Below are positions 41,864-53,278 of a stretch of DNA of 64,000 nt, piece by piece; positions within the stretch are counted from its first letter, which is position 1; each line of letters starts with the position of its first letter. The translations under genes were made by a program, and so were the position numbers. The DNA comes from Clarkia xantiana subsp. parviflora. Taxonomy: Eukaryota > Streptophyta > Magnoliopsida > Myrtales > Onagraceae. The stretch is taken from assembly GCA_036873135.1 (NCBI GenBank), contig JAPTYO010000008.1:36581819-36645818 (forward strand), in the 5' to 3' direction. The notes under the pieces were generated by a model that was given only the letters and a program-made list of their open reading frames with translations, was not told the DNA's origin and ran no database searches.

Positions 41864-43014
41864 TTAGTGGGTGCAAAGTAATTTTTTTATAACTAAAAAA
41901 TAATTTCGAGTTGAACTAAAAAATATAACAAATGTTCCTGATTAATCAAAGAAATAAAAATAAATTAGAATGAGATAAATAAAAATTAACAATTGTTTTG
42001 TTGTAAAAAAAAATTACAAAATTGTAAAAAAAAATGTTTAATGACACATGAAGAGATATATGGAGACGTAAAAAAAGGAATAGATTCAAGAGATGAAAAA
42101 ACAAAAACTAATAAATTTTTTTAAAAAATAGATTAAAACCTAGTTTAATGATATTAGGAAAGAAAAAAATTAAATATGGTAAAATAATGTTAAACAATAA
42201 CCTATTTTTAATTTTAGTTTAAAACTGAAAATATTTCTTAAGATGAAAGAGACTAGATAACTAAGAAATGTTTTAAAAACTTGGATTAAGACATGTATAA
42301 TGACAATGGGAAAAATATTAAATACGGTAAAAAAATATTAAACCGTAAAGATATTTTTAATTCTATTTAAAACTGAAAAAGTTGACATAAATAATTGTTT
42401 TAAAAAACTTAGATTAAAACTTTATAATGACATTGTGAAAAATAAATATAAATTCAGTAGAAAAAATATTATAATTTTTTTTTTTAATTATAGTTTAAAA
42501 CAGAAAATACAGCATAAGTTGAAAAAGTTTAAGAATATACAAATGCAAAAGTGTGGATGGTGTGACTTGAACCATGTATAGGGTAATCAATATATGCACG
42601 CAAAACAAACTAGACTACTGCACATTATGTATAATTAATATCCTTTGTAATTTTTATATGGGGTCATTCGCAATTTTTATACGGGGTCTTTATCGGCAGT
42701 TACTAATTTTTTGCTCTAGCTCGGTAGAGTTAAGAGGTATCCCATGACCATATAAAGCTCCATGTACATCCGTCCCTGACCGGTCTGACTTCTGAACACC
42801 CAAATCCAAATCGGTAAAACCCTAATCCCCAATTCATTCCAAATCGCTAAAAAAAAATCCACTCCACCACAGCTTGCTAAGCTCCGGCGGGATCTCCCTG
42901 CTGATGATGTCCACGACTTCAGATGACGATCGAACAAACGAAGATGATGATGATGATGATTGAATGGATACCAGTCGAACGGATGACAATGATGATGACA
43001 CAGTTTGGACCATC
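41864..43014. other. AT-rich interval between CACTA element and copia fragment
   Basis: Long A/T runs to about 42600. 42700-43000 is more GC-balanced, with a short (GAT)n run near 42940-42960, but no recognisable gene. Confidence 0.55.
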
Positions 43015-44074
43015 TGTTAAAGTATGATGCAGTATAATGGGATAGAGTTTGTGAATTCTAGTGTGAAGGATCTCTTTAGAAGTTTGAGGATTATTCATCA
43101 AACTAGTTGTGTTGGAACACCTCAACAAAACGGGGCAGTGGAGCGTAAACATTGACACTCGTTCAAGGTTCCTCGTGCACTCAAATTACAAGCCGCAAGA
43201 CAAATGTTGGGGGGGTTTTGCATTCTCATTTCTTGCTATTTGATTAATAGCATACCTTCTTCAAATTGAAGGGTCGTTCTCCTTTTGAAGTTCTTCGTAA
43301 TAAGAAGTTTGATATGAAATTCGCGGGCACTACAACAAACAAGTTTGGTTCACGTTCCATACCCTCTGTCATGCTGGGCTACTCTCATACACAAAAAGGG
43401 TATTGCCTTCTTAACTTGCAAACTGGTGCTATCTTTGTAAGTCGTGATGTACAATTCAAGGAGCATTTATTCCTATTCAAAATGGACCCCACACAGTTTG
43501 ATTCTTTCAGAGATCATCCTGAACCAAACTGAAAATTCGCCTGTCCTGACACAACATTCGTCTGTTTTGATACAGCCAACTGAACTTCCAACTGTGGTGC
43601 CACAACATTCAGATGTGCATGCACAACACAACCTACTGATTCAAGTGTGCATTCACCAGTGTTGACATAGTCAACTGAACATTCCCCAGGGCATTCCCCT
43701 ATACCTACACAGTCTTCACCTGTGCATTCATATGCACCTTCTCCCACATGTTCATCTGCAAAGTCCATCTCTCTTTCATTTGATGGTCCACTTGCAGACT
43801 CTTCACTAAACATAGAAGGAGTTATTCTGGATCAGCTACGACGTTCTACAAGACCTCGACATCCTCCATGGTGGATCTCTGATTATATCTTCATCAGTGG
43901 GAACTTGGATTATTCCAACTCCTCATCTCCTTATAAATGTTTTCTCAGTGAGATTGGGAAAATTCATGAGCCGTTGACATTTAAATAGGTTGTTAAAGAT
44001 GTGCACTAGACATATGCAATGAAAGCTAAGAATCATCCTCTTAAAGACAACAACACTTGGGATAGAGTAGGAGT
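43015..44074 (+). pseudogene. Copia integrase to RT-start fragment
   Basis: Plus-strand pieces in order: NGIEFVNSSVKDLF and CVGTPQQNGAVERKH (integrase catalytic Glu region, 43030-43160); GRSPFEVLRNKKFDMKFAGT, VMLGYSHTQKGYCLLNL and FVSRDVQFKEHLFLF (integrase C-terminus, 43266-43500); a repetitive linker of HSS/QPT type; then RRSTRPRHPPWWISDY and LKDNNTWDRV at the RT start. Stops lie at about 43157 and 43987, plus frameshifts. It ends abruptly at 44074, where Tat sequence begins. Confidence 0.85.
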
Positions 44075-45784
44075 TATGTGCCACGGGGATCCTATTGGCG
44101 CCCCATGCCTCGCCTTTGGTACGCAAGTCTTTGAGTTTTTAATATTTTTAATTTTACTGCTCTGCCTTGGAGGTTGGTTTCAATATCGGCCTTCCCGATT
44201 TCAGGGGGACGATGATGTTGATGAAGATGTCCTTGTGGAGAATGAGGTTTTGGATGTCCCTCCTCCCCTCTTCAAGACTACCGAACCTTTAGCTGCTGGT
44301 TCCGAGATCTCTAAGGTTGCTAGCCCTTAGTCAAGGAGGTGATTGGTCGGAGCTTCTGGTATAGTATTATAGTACTTTCTCTTACTTTTATGTTTTTTTT
44401 TTGTACTCACGTATATTTTCTTGTTGATTTCAGGGAGGTCTTCCTCTATCTTCTCTGTGCAGATCCTAGCCAAGATTAAATCAAAGAGATCCAGTTTGGA
44501 GGTTGAAGCTTCTTCTTCTAAGGCCCAGAAGACGACCTCCTTCACCTCACCTTCCAAGTCCTTCTCTTGCCATAAAGAGAGAGGGGTTGCTGCTGAGGAT
44601 GTAGTTGAGGGTGACTATCCTATTGCTCCGGAGGACAGGGGCAAAGCTCATATTGAGTGATATGGAGTTTCAGATGATGCTGACGAGGCTTGCATTCTCC
44701 TATGACGAATCTCCTGTGCGGAGGCAAGGTATGTGATGGTATTCTCCTATTGTATTTATATTTTTTCGTGGCATTGTTGTGTCTTACATTTGTTCTTCTA
44801 GGCATGATCAAAATGCCTTTAATTTTCCCTGAGGATCTTGTCCGCCTTATCGCCGGTGATATTAGGGATAACGCCTGGATGCCCTTCTATTCTGGTGATA
44901 GACAACCTTATGACTTGTCCTCCTCTCTTTCCACTCATGAGATAGCCATTCCTATGATGAATGCCATTATACCTCCAGCCGATCGTACCCTTCCGCAGCC
45001 TGATCTTGGGGAGATCCATCATTTTGTGAAGGGTTCTTTGTCCCAGTTTGCTCTAGTTAGTATATGTATTAGCTCTCGCATTGTTTTTATGAGTTTTCCG
45101 TGGCTGACCTCGTTGTTTTCTTTGTAGGGTGTTAACCTTGGCTGGCATCTGGTGAGTGTGGCCAAGAAAAGGGAGGAGCTTCGTAGGAAGTTGAAGAGGG
45201 CTGAGGCGGACCTTAGGAAGAATAAAGAATTCTTTGTCGATCAGATTGAGGAGCTCAAGGTATTCGTGATTACTCTTTCAAGCCGTATATCTGTCGCCCA
45301 AAAGGAGCTTGACATTATTCGTGCACGCAAGGTGGATGATGATCTTATGGTCACGGTGAAGATGAAGAATGCTTCCCAACTTGCCTATGAAAATGGTAGA
45401 TTATCCGGCCTTGAGGAGGGTAGATCCCTTGGGATTGAAGAGGGTATGTCGATTGGAGTGCGTGATTTTCTGGCTTCCAATGACTTTTCAAGCCGCGCTG
45501 AAGAGCATTGTAATGGTATCATGACTTCATTTGGAGAGCGCATGATCGAGAAGATCTTCACAATCAATCCTTCTCCCTTTGAACGACTCGGAGAATATGC
45601 TGATTTTGCCTCTGAGCAAGTCAAGCATCCGGCTAAACGGGCGGGAAGGGCCAAGGTTACTGCCGGGAGGGTGTCTCATGACAATTCTTCGAAGGCGAAG
45701 GTGACAACTTCTGCTGGCATGATCAAGTCTTCCACCCCTTCAAATGGTTCTGGCAAAGAGGATAATCCCCCCCCCCCCTTGTGA
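44075..45784 (+). pseudogene. Antisense gene of Tat-like element (coiled-coil protein), 5'-truncated
   Basis: Exon-like pieces separated by T-rich GT...AG introns: 44170-44330, 44434-44660, about 44800-45055 with FPEDLVRLIAGDIRDNAWMP and 45128-45784. The last piece is a long charged coiled coil (KREELRRKLKRAEADLRKNK, DQIEELK) followed by a Gly/Glu patch (GLEEGRSLGIEEGMS) and a basic Ser-rich tail ending at 45784. Position and design match the antisense gene at 30053-32819, but direct sequence similarity is weak. The N-terminal PF04195-like domain is not present. A stop at 44330 and truncated exons suggest decay. Confidence 0.6.
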
Positions 45785-46225
45785 AGGGTGGTTGAGACGA
45801 TGTTCTTTCTTGTTGATCTTGTTATTTATTCTTGTCGCTATTTACGTTATGTTTTCCTCCAGTCTGTTTTGGAGAGATTCTTGTTTGAGGTTGAGCTCTG
45901 TCTTTACGGTTAGATACTTGGGTTTGCATTATCTTTGTTGTCATACTCATCGTTTTGAGATTTTTGTATGTGTGGAGAACTTGGTGTTTGTTTAGTACAC
46001 ATTTTGATATCAATATAATGCTTTGTTAGGAAGGTCTATTTGTTTTAGGGCTTACATTCCTTTTTGCTTTATCTTGGGAGATGACCCTGTGGGTTTTATT
46101 TCCCCTTATTGGAGGTTGGGTTGTTTATACTTGTAAGGCTTACGTCCCTTTCAATTATATGCTGGGGTGGCCCTGTGGGTCTTATGTCCCCTTTTCCCTT
46201 TGGAAGGGTTACCCTTAAGGGTCTT

Positions 46226-46725
46226 CCCCTTATTATTCGGAAGGCTTGTCCTTATGGATCTTCCCCTTTTTATTCGAAAGGGTCGTCCTTACGGATCTTC
46301 CCCTTTTTATTTCAGAAGGGTTGTCCTTATGAATCTTCCCCTTTTCATTCGGAAGTGTTGTCCTTATGGATCTTCCCCTTTTCATTCGGAAGGGTTGTCC
46401 TTATGGATCTTTCCCTTTTCGTTCGGAAGGGTTGTCCTTATGGATCTTTTCCTTTTCGCTCGTAAGGGTTGTCCTTATGGATCTTCCCCTTTTGTTCGAA
46501 AGTGTTGTCCTTATGGATCTTCCCCTTTTTGTTCGGAAGGTTTGTCCTTATGGATCTTCCCCTTTTCGTTCGGAAGGGTTGTCCTTATGGATCTTCCCAT
46601 TTTCATTTGGAAGGGTTGTCCTTATCGATCTTCCTATTTTCGTTTGGAAGGGATGTCCTTATGGATCTTCCCCTTTTCATTCGGAAGGGTTGTCCTTATG
46701 GATCTTCCCCTTTTCATTTGTAGAT
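46226..46725. repeat. 37-bp tandem repeat array
   Basis: About 13 units of 37 bp (TTGTCCTTATGGATCTTCCC then CTTTTCATTCGGAAGGG), between the end of the antisense gene and the end of the gag-type coding. Long plus-strand frames over it arise because the unit has no stop in several frames. Confidence 0.93.
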
Positions 46726-46888
46726 GACACCCTCTCTTTTCTTCTTTCCTCATGTGCTCTGAAAAACTTCTAGTTCATTAAGCCATATTGTTAGAACTTA
46801 TATAAGAAAAGTGTAACTTGAGTCTGAGGATCTCTTTCAAGTACTTATACTTAAACATGACATAAAGATAAATGAGATAATCTTCACT

Positions 46889-47700
46889 CTAGGAGGTTTC
46901 GAACTCTAGTTCCTCAGTTGCTATCTCCTCCTGGAGACGTCCTGCATGGATTTCTTCCTCAATCTCAAACCGAAGGGCTAGGAACTTGTTGGTGCGATGC
47001 CCCCAAGTCTTATGATATTCGCACCACCTTTCCACTTCCGTTCCTATGAAGGCCCTCGGTGATTCCAAAGGTGGAGGAATTTGATTGTAGAGAACCCTCT
47101 TATACAGATCTTCCTTCTCAATTTTGAGATGTGTGAAGTGGATTGTTTGTCCATCAGCTAGCCTGTAGTATGTCGTCTCATCCTCCTCTTCCTTTTGCAT
47201 TGCCTGGGATAGTCTCCGCTTGAATTATTCCACCGAGGTTATGGTAGCGATACCAATATCTCCTCCGAAATACTCTTCAACGTCCCTTCTTAGATGCCTG
47301 AAAAAGGCTCTTACAAACTCATTCTTGGTGATTTCCAAGTCAGATGCAGTTGTTGCTAACCGCACAAAATAGGTTCTTATCATCTCATCTACCTTCTGTT
47401 GGATGCCATCTAGATACTCATGATTCTGCCTTATCACTCTCCTCTTTCTCTTCCTTTCTTTCTTTGCCTTTGACTCTTCTATTGCAATGGTTTGTTTCTG
47501 AGGCTCCTGCCTCTTCCTTTTCCTGATGATGTCTTTGGCTGAATTTAGAAGGTTGCTTGCTTCCCCCTTTACTATGCCCAACAGTCCCTTCCATCTTTGT
47601 GTGATTCCTCCTATAAGTTTATTCTTTGATTCCTGTATGAATGCTATAGGCAACCCATGCTGTGCCCTTCTCCTCATGGAATTTAGGAAGCATTTCCTAG
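46889..47700 (-). pseudogene. Second gag-like domain (Gag2) of Tat-like element
   Basis: Just after protease the frame reads MRRRAQHGLPIAFIQE, a very basic linker (RKRKRQ, KKERKRKRR), then LDGIQQKVDEMIRTYFVRL and KNEFVRAFFRHLRRDVEEYF. The order of motifs is that of the gag1 capsid region (DES-x-SYYTR, then GE-x-RAFIRNL). A second piece (47200-46889) has a zinc-binding-like CEYHKTWGHRTNK, also as in gag. The position directly downstream of protease equals that of Gag2 at 1-220. It is decayed by frameshift at about 47215 and stops. Confidence 0.75.
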
Positions 47701-48900
47701 GAGCTTATTGGTCTCCTAACACATCTCATATGCCATTCAGTGTTGGGAACTTCATCTTCTGATGCACAGTGGACGACAATATGCGGTTTGGGTTAATAGT
47801 TGTGCGGCCTAGTATCCCGTTATACGCGCCTAGTTCTTCACCACTACGAAGGTTACCTTTAGCAGGAGCTGCTTCCAACCTTCGCCAAAGGTTACCAGAA
47901 GGGTTATTATTCCAAGGGGATATGTAGTTGCCCCTGAAAAACTCACCAACGAAAAGTTTACGAGTTTGAGGTCCCGTTTTGTCCTTCCTATTTCCTTCAC
48001 TACATCGATGTGAAGAATGTATGTGGAACTACCCCTGTCCACCAACATTCTTTTCACATCGTATCCGGCGATATCAATCGTGATAACCAACCGTCATCGT
48101 GTGGGTATACCACATACTTTAGATCCTCGTTTGAAAAGGTTATCTTCATGTCCTCCACTGGCCTTTGGCGTTTTTCAAATACGGGAATCTCATTCACTTG
48201 GTCTACGTATACCTCTTTTGAGTTGGAAATCACTCCACCCGCTGCCATGCCAACAATGTTGTGGATGCTTTGGGGTCTTGTATGATCGCTGGCCCTTGGT
48301 ACTCCTTGTGGCATCAATGCCTGCCTTTTAGGTGGCTGTTGTGGTTGTTGTGGCTTTCCCTTTACTGGCTTGTTGTTGTCTAGTGTATGGGCTTCATTCC
48401 CTTTTTCCGATTTGATCGTGAATGTTCCAAATCGATATACGCCTTGACTCTTTCAGCCAGCTCCTCCAATGAGTTAATTGGTAACACTTCCACGTTGTCA
48501 GCCAGGTGCGCCCCTCGGCGTCCTAGGTTCCTTATGAAAGCACGCACGATCTCCCCCTCCGAGAGCTCTGTTTCTATGTCCGAGATATTTTGATTGATTC
48601 TTGTATAGTAACTTGCCAGAGATTCATCAAATCCTTGTCTCACATCATTTAGGGCTGAATCACCCTTCAAAATTTGTCTCTCTCCTAGGTATTGCCGGAT
48701 AAACTTGTCTTTCAGGTCTGCCCATGAAGCAATCGATGCTTGAGGTAGACTGAAAACCAATATGAAGCGTTTCCTGAGAGAGTTGAGGGGAATAGCATTG
48801 CGTAGTGATCCTTGTTCGCAATTCTTCCCAGAAGCGAGGATTCATGCTTTTGAATGTGTTGTATTGGATCTCTTTTCCCGACGTATTCAGGAATTGGATC
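47701..48900 (-). pseudogene. Gag1 and protease of Tat-like element
   Basis: Gag1: HIQKHESSLLGRIANKD, ASWADLKDKFIRQYLGER, DESLASYYTRINQNIS and GEIVRAFIRNLGRRG (48880-48380). The zinc-finger part is deleted. Protease: KEVYVDQVNEIPVFEKRQ, then IDIAGYDVKRMLVDRGSS. The catalytic loop reads DRG where related copies read DGG, so the protease is probably dead. Frameshifts lie at about 48060 and 47860. At about 48900 gag is joined directly to LTR sequence; the gag start and primer site are deleted. Confidence 0.82.
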
Positions 48901-49602
48901 TTCGTGGCTTTCTCTTTCGTAATCCCGCTCTTCGTGGGCTTCTTCTTCTCGTTTTCCCGCTCTTCGTGGGCTTCCTCTTCTCGTACTCCCGCTCATTCTC
49001 TCTTGGATACCTGCAAATGGGCACTTGGGGGTTCCCAGTAAGCCCACTCTGATGCTTAAATGGGTATAAGCTTTAGAGAGATAAATTGAGCTTAGAGAGA
49101 GATTGATTACCTTTAAATGATGCGAGGAGATCTCTATTTATAGAGTTCCTATTGAACCGCCCCGATTCCAGTGCTTTTCTGGTCCGGTTGTGGTAGTTTG
49201 TAATATAAATTGGTGTTGACCGTAAATATAGTTATTTGACCTCGGTTCGACCGTAGGGGAGCTTAATATGGTTAAGTGTTTGAGGAAGGCCTCCAAGGGC
49301 GAGCCCCGGGCGAAATATCGTCCGGGGATAGGGGTCCGAACGAGTGAAACTTGTCCGGACAAAGGGGGATATTTGGTGGGGTATCCCCAAGGCCTTATTC
49401 GGATAACCCAAGAAAGGGTGCCCTGCTCGGTTTACCTCCGAGGGGTTCCCCCCCGAGGTCCTCCAAGTGGGTTTCGCCACTCGGGGTGTTTTTGGGCCTA
49501 AGTGTTGGGCCTTGGGTGTCCGTTTTTCCAAGTTTTGAATTATAATCGATTGTGGCCTAATTAAAGTGCCCAATTTATGATAGCTTGGGCTGAAATCCAA
49601 CA
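48900..49602 (-). repeat. 5' LTR of non-autonomous Tat-like element (left end deleted)
   Basis: Homologous to 17850-18464. A minus-strand TATAAATAG lies near 49134-49142. The right end ATCCAACA at 49602 is the element boundary. The left end is fused to gag by a deletion and contains a duplicated CGCTCTTCGTGGGCTTC. Confidence 0.8.
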
Positions 49603-52600
49603 TTTGATGAGAACCATGAGGCGACATTGGTCAGATTCTTGGCAGGCTTGAATCGTGAAGTTGCTAATGTTGTAGAGCTGCACCATTATGTGGAGTTAGA
49701 GGAGATGGTGCACATGGCGATAAAAGTTGAGAACCAACAAAAAAAGGAGGGGCAACACACGTCCAGGTCTATCTTCGAGCACTTCTACATGGAGGCCAAA
49801 TCAATGGAAGAAGGATGAGAAGCTTCCAAAGGTGAAGCCCAAAGCCGAGCTGAAACAAGATACTTCTAACAATGGAAGTCAAGGGACTTCTCAATCTTCC
49901 ACTTCCAAGAATAGAGATATTAAATGTTTCAAGTGCCAAGCCAGGGGTCATATAACTATCCAATGTCCAAACAAAAGGACAATGGTCATACGAATTGATG
50001 AGGAGATAGAGATTGGTGATGAAGACGAAACCGAATTGCCACTTCAGTCTGAAGAAATTGAAGATGAAGTATATGCAACCCATGGAGACCTTTTTGTTTC
50101 TAGGAGAGCCCTTAGTGCAACAGTTAGAGAAGACGATAGCGTGCAGCGGAATAATATCTTTCATACTAGATGTCGTCACGTGCGAGACAAGGTATGTCGT
50201 ATGATTATTGATAGTGGTAGTAGTACTAATGCATCTAGCACTACGATGGTTGAGAAATTGGGATTGCCGAAAATGGAACATCCCCGACCTTACGAGTTGC
50301 AATGGCTGAATGACGACAGTGAATTGACAGTAACTAAACAAGTTTTTGCTTCATTTCGCATTGGGAAGTATGAAGATGAGGTTTTATGTGGCGTAGTAAC
50401 AATGGATGTCGCGCACTTGCTATTAGGACGTCTGTGGGAATATGATCGACGTGCTAATCATGATGGCTTTACGAATAAGTACTCATTTGTGATGAACCAG
50501 AGGACAAACACTCTTGTAATTTTGACACCGAGAGATGTCCATGAAGATCAAGTGAGGTTACAAAGAGAGAGGGAGAAAAATAAGATGAGTTAGAAAAAGA
50601 AGAGCAACAAAAGACGAGTGAAAAAAAAGAGAGCAAAAAAAGACGAGAGAACAAAAAGGAGAGCAAAAAAAGAGAGAGAGAAAAGGAAGAGGGGTCCCAT
50701 GAGAGAAAACAAAATTTCATCTCAAGAGCAAGTGAGGTCAAGAGAGCAATGTTTGCAAAACATCCGATGATTGTATTTCCATACAAGGAGACATTTTTAT
50801 CGACTAACCAACTTGGCGATTCATTGCCAAGTTCAGTTGTTTCACTTTTGCAGGATTTTGAAGATGTATTTCCTGAGGAGATTCCTAAAGGCTTACCACC
50901 TATCCGAGGTATTGAACATCAAATCGACTTCATTCCGGGTGCCACCATTCCCAACCGTCTTGCCTACAGGAGTAATCTGGAGGAGACGAATGAGCTACAA
51001 AGGAAAGTTGAGGAGTTGATGAATAAGGGGAACGTTCGCGAAAATATGAGCCCTTGTTCAGTTCTGGTGATTTTAGTACCTAAGAAGGATGATTCTTGGA
51101 GGATGTTCGTTGATTGCGGCACAATCAACAACATAACGGTAAAGTATCGACATCACATACCTCGTTTAGATGATATGTTAGATGAATTGCACGGTGCTTG
51201 TGTGTTTTCTAAAATTGATCTGAAAAGTGGATATCATCAAATCAGAATGAAAGAAGGTGATGATTGGAAAACTGCATTTAAGACAAAGCATTGTTTGTAT
51301 GAATGGTTAGTTATGCCTTTTGGATTAACCAATGACACTAGTACTTTCATGCGATTGATGAATCACGTCTTGCATCCCTTCATTGGAAAGTTTGTTGTCT
51401 ATTTTGATGATATCTTAATATATAGCAAAAATATGGATGATCATTTGCAGCACCGGAAACTTGTTTTATGTGAGCTTAGGAAAGAAAAATTGTTTGCTAA
51501 TATGAAGAAGTGCACCTTTTGCACGGATGAGCTTTTGTTTCTCAGTTTTGTTTTAAGTGCAAAAGGAATACATGTTGATGAGGAAAACATTCGTTCTATA
51601 CAATAATGGCCAAGCCCAACCATTGTAAGTCAAGTGCGAAGTTTCCACAGACTTGCGAGTTTCTATAGGAGGTTTGTGAAGGATTTCAGCACTATTGCTG
51701 CACCCTTGACGGAGGTCATCAAGAAAAACGTCGGATTTAAGTGAGAAGAGAAACAAGAAATGGCATTTCAATTACTCAAGGGGAAACTAACTCATACGCC
51801 TTTACTTGCTTTACCTAATTTTACAAAATCATTTGAGATTGAGTGTGATGCTTCTGGTACATGTATTAGTGCGTTACTTATGCAAGAGGGAAGGTCGATT
51901 GCATATTTCAGTTAGAAGTTGAGTAGGGCTGCCTTAAATTACCCTACTTATGATAAGGATTTGTATGCATTGGTTAGAGCTTTGGAGACATGGAAACATT
52001 ACTTGTGGCCTATGGATTTCGTGATTCACACTGATCAAGAGTCATTGAAGCACCTCAAGGGCCAACATAATCTGGATAAGCGGCATGCGAGATGGGCTGA
52101 GTTCATCGAGACGTGTCCGTATGTTATTCGGTACAAGCAAGGAAAAGAGAATGTTGTGGCTGACGCACTTTCTCGCGGGTATCTTTTGATCTCTACTCTT
52201 GATGCTAAGATTCTAGGATTTGAGCATGTTAAAGAGTTATATTCTTTAGATCTGAATTTCGTGAAGCCTATGAATTGTGTGCAAAGGCATGTCATGGTAA
52301 GGTCTTTAGGCATGAAGGTTTATTTCGTGAAAATAAATTTTCATTCCTAATTGTTCAATGAGGGATTTGCTAGTTAGAGAGTCATACGGGGAAGGAATTA
52401 TGGGGCACTTTAGGGTAGCTAAGACCTTAGCTGTTTTACAAGAACATTTTTATTGGCCCCATATGAAACGTGACGTTGAGAGGATTTGTAGTAGATGTGT
52501 CACATGTAGGCAAGTGAAGTCCCAAGTTAAGCCTCATGGCCTATACACACCTCTTCCATTTCCTAGTGCGCCTTGGGTTGATATTTTGATGGATTTTGTC

Positions 52601-52786
52601 TTAGGTTTGCCTAGAACAAAATGGTAGGGATTATGTTTTTGTTGTTGTGTATCGATTCTCTAAAATGGAACATTTTATCCCTTGTCACAAAACCGATGAT
52701 GCTTCACATGTTGTTGACTTGTTCTTTAGGAAGGTAGTGAGACTACAAGGGATGCTAAGAACCATTGTTTTAGATGGAGATTCACA
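49603..52786 (+). pseudogene. Decayed Ty3/gypsy gag-pol (plus strand), both ends truncated
   Basis: Order: gag C-terminus (FLAGLNREVANVVELHHYVE); zinc knuckle CFKCQARGHITIQC (49927-49968); protease MIIDSGSSTNASS; a purine-rich Lys/Glu/Arg stretch with a stop (50594); RT with LVPKKDDSWRMFVDC, MPFGLTND and YFDDILIYSK; RNase H with FEIECDASGTCISALL and DALSRG; integrase zinc region ([29 protein letters not shown]); then integrase core start up to about 52785. Stops lie at about 51604, 51742 and 51914, with frameshifts at about 49790 and 52345. The 5' side is cut by the Tat LTR, the 3' side by the copia junction. Confidence 0.9.
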
Positions 52787-53030
52787 ACTGAGCCTGACCC
52801 CGTGGTCGAACATGGCACGCGTAGTATGAAGCACCCGTCGATAGCATACCCAAACATTGTCATGATTGTGATATGTAAACAATGCTATCGCAGAATTTTC
52901 ATCCGGCCCAAAATGTGGTTATTGACGAACATAGTTCAACACGGCGATGTGCAAAACGAAAATCATGCCGTGTTACTCCGAAACCAAATGATCGTTTTGC
53001 GTAACCAAGTTTATCCCCCTGGTTCTTAGC
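52787..53030 (-). repeat. Copia 3' internal block, direct copy of 60869-61112
   Basis: Shares TGACCCCGTGGT, GGCACGCGTAGTATGAAGCA, CTATCGCAGA and GTTTATCCCCCTG with 60869-61112 in the same order and orientation. It is non-coding sequence downstream of the RNase H stop. Confidence 0.88.
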
Positions 53031-53278
53031 CAGTCTTGTTACGGTAGAGGTCCCTCTCTGCTACAAGCCGACCATGCATGTGTGACAAGGCAAGGCCCAC
53101 ATTCGACATAATTTAGGCAGAGGATTGCGTCCTCCTACGACTTATTTTATAGACCGTAAAATCCGATTTAATCAAACATTATGACGTCGATGAATCATAA
53201 ACTCGATTTAAAATTCTCTCATTTATTAAAAATGTAACTTTCGATTATCAAAATGTTATCACATATATATGCCCACTT

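Larger units (their letters stand above)
44075..49602 (-). mobile_element. Non-autonomous Tat-like element: antisense gene, tandem repeats, gag2-protease-gag1, LTR
   Basis: Minus-oriented element with a 5' LTR at about 48900-49602. Going left it has gag, protease, a second gag-like domain, a 37-bp tandem array and a plus-strand antisense gene. There is no trace of reverse transcriptase, RNase H or integrase in 44075-49602. The left (3') end is truncated within the antisense gene at 44074. The right LTR end at 49602 interrupts gypsy gag of the opposite strand. Confidence 0.8.

Noticed and set aside
46226..46725. CRISPR-like array
   Set aside because: Units are contiguous without unique spacers, and the DNA is plant nuclear.
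46109..46773. Ser/Phe/Leu-rich frames of up to 186 codons
   Set aside because: Arise from the 37-bp tandem array, open in several frames.
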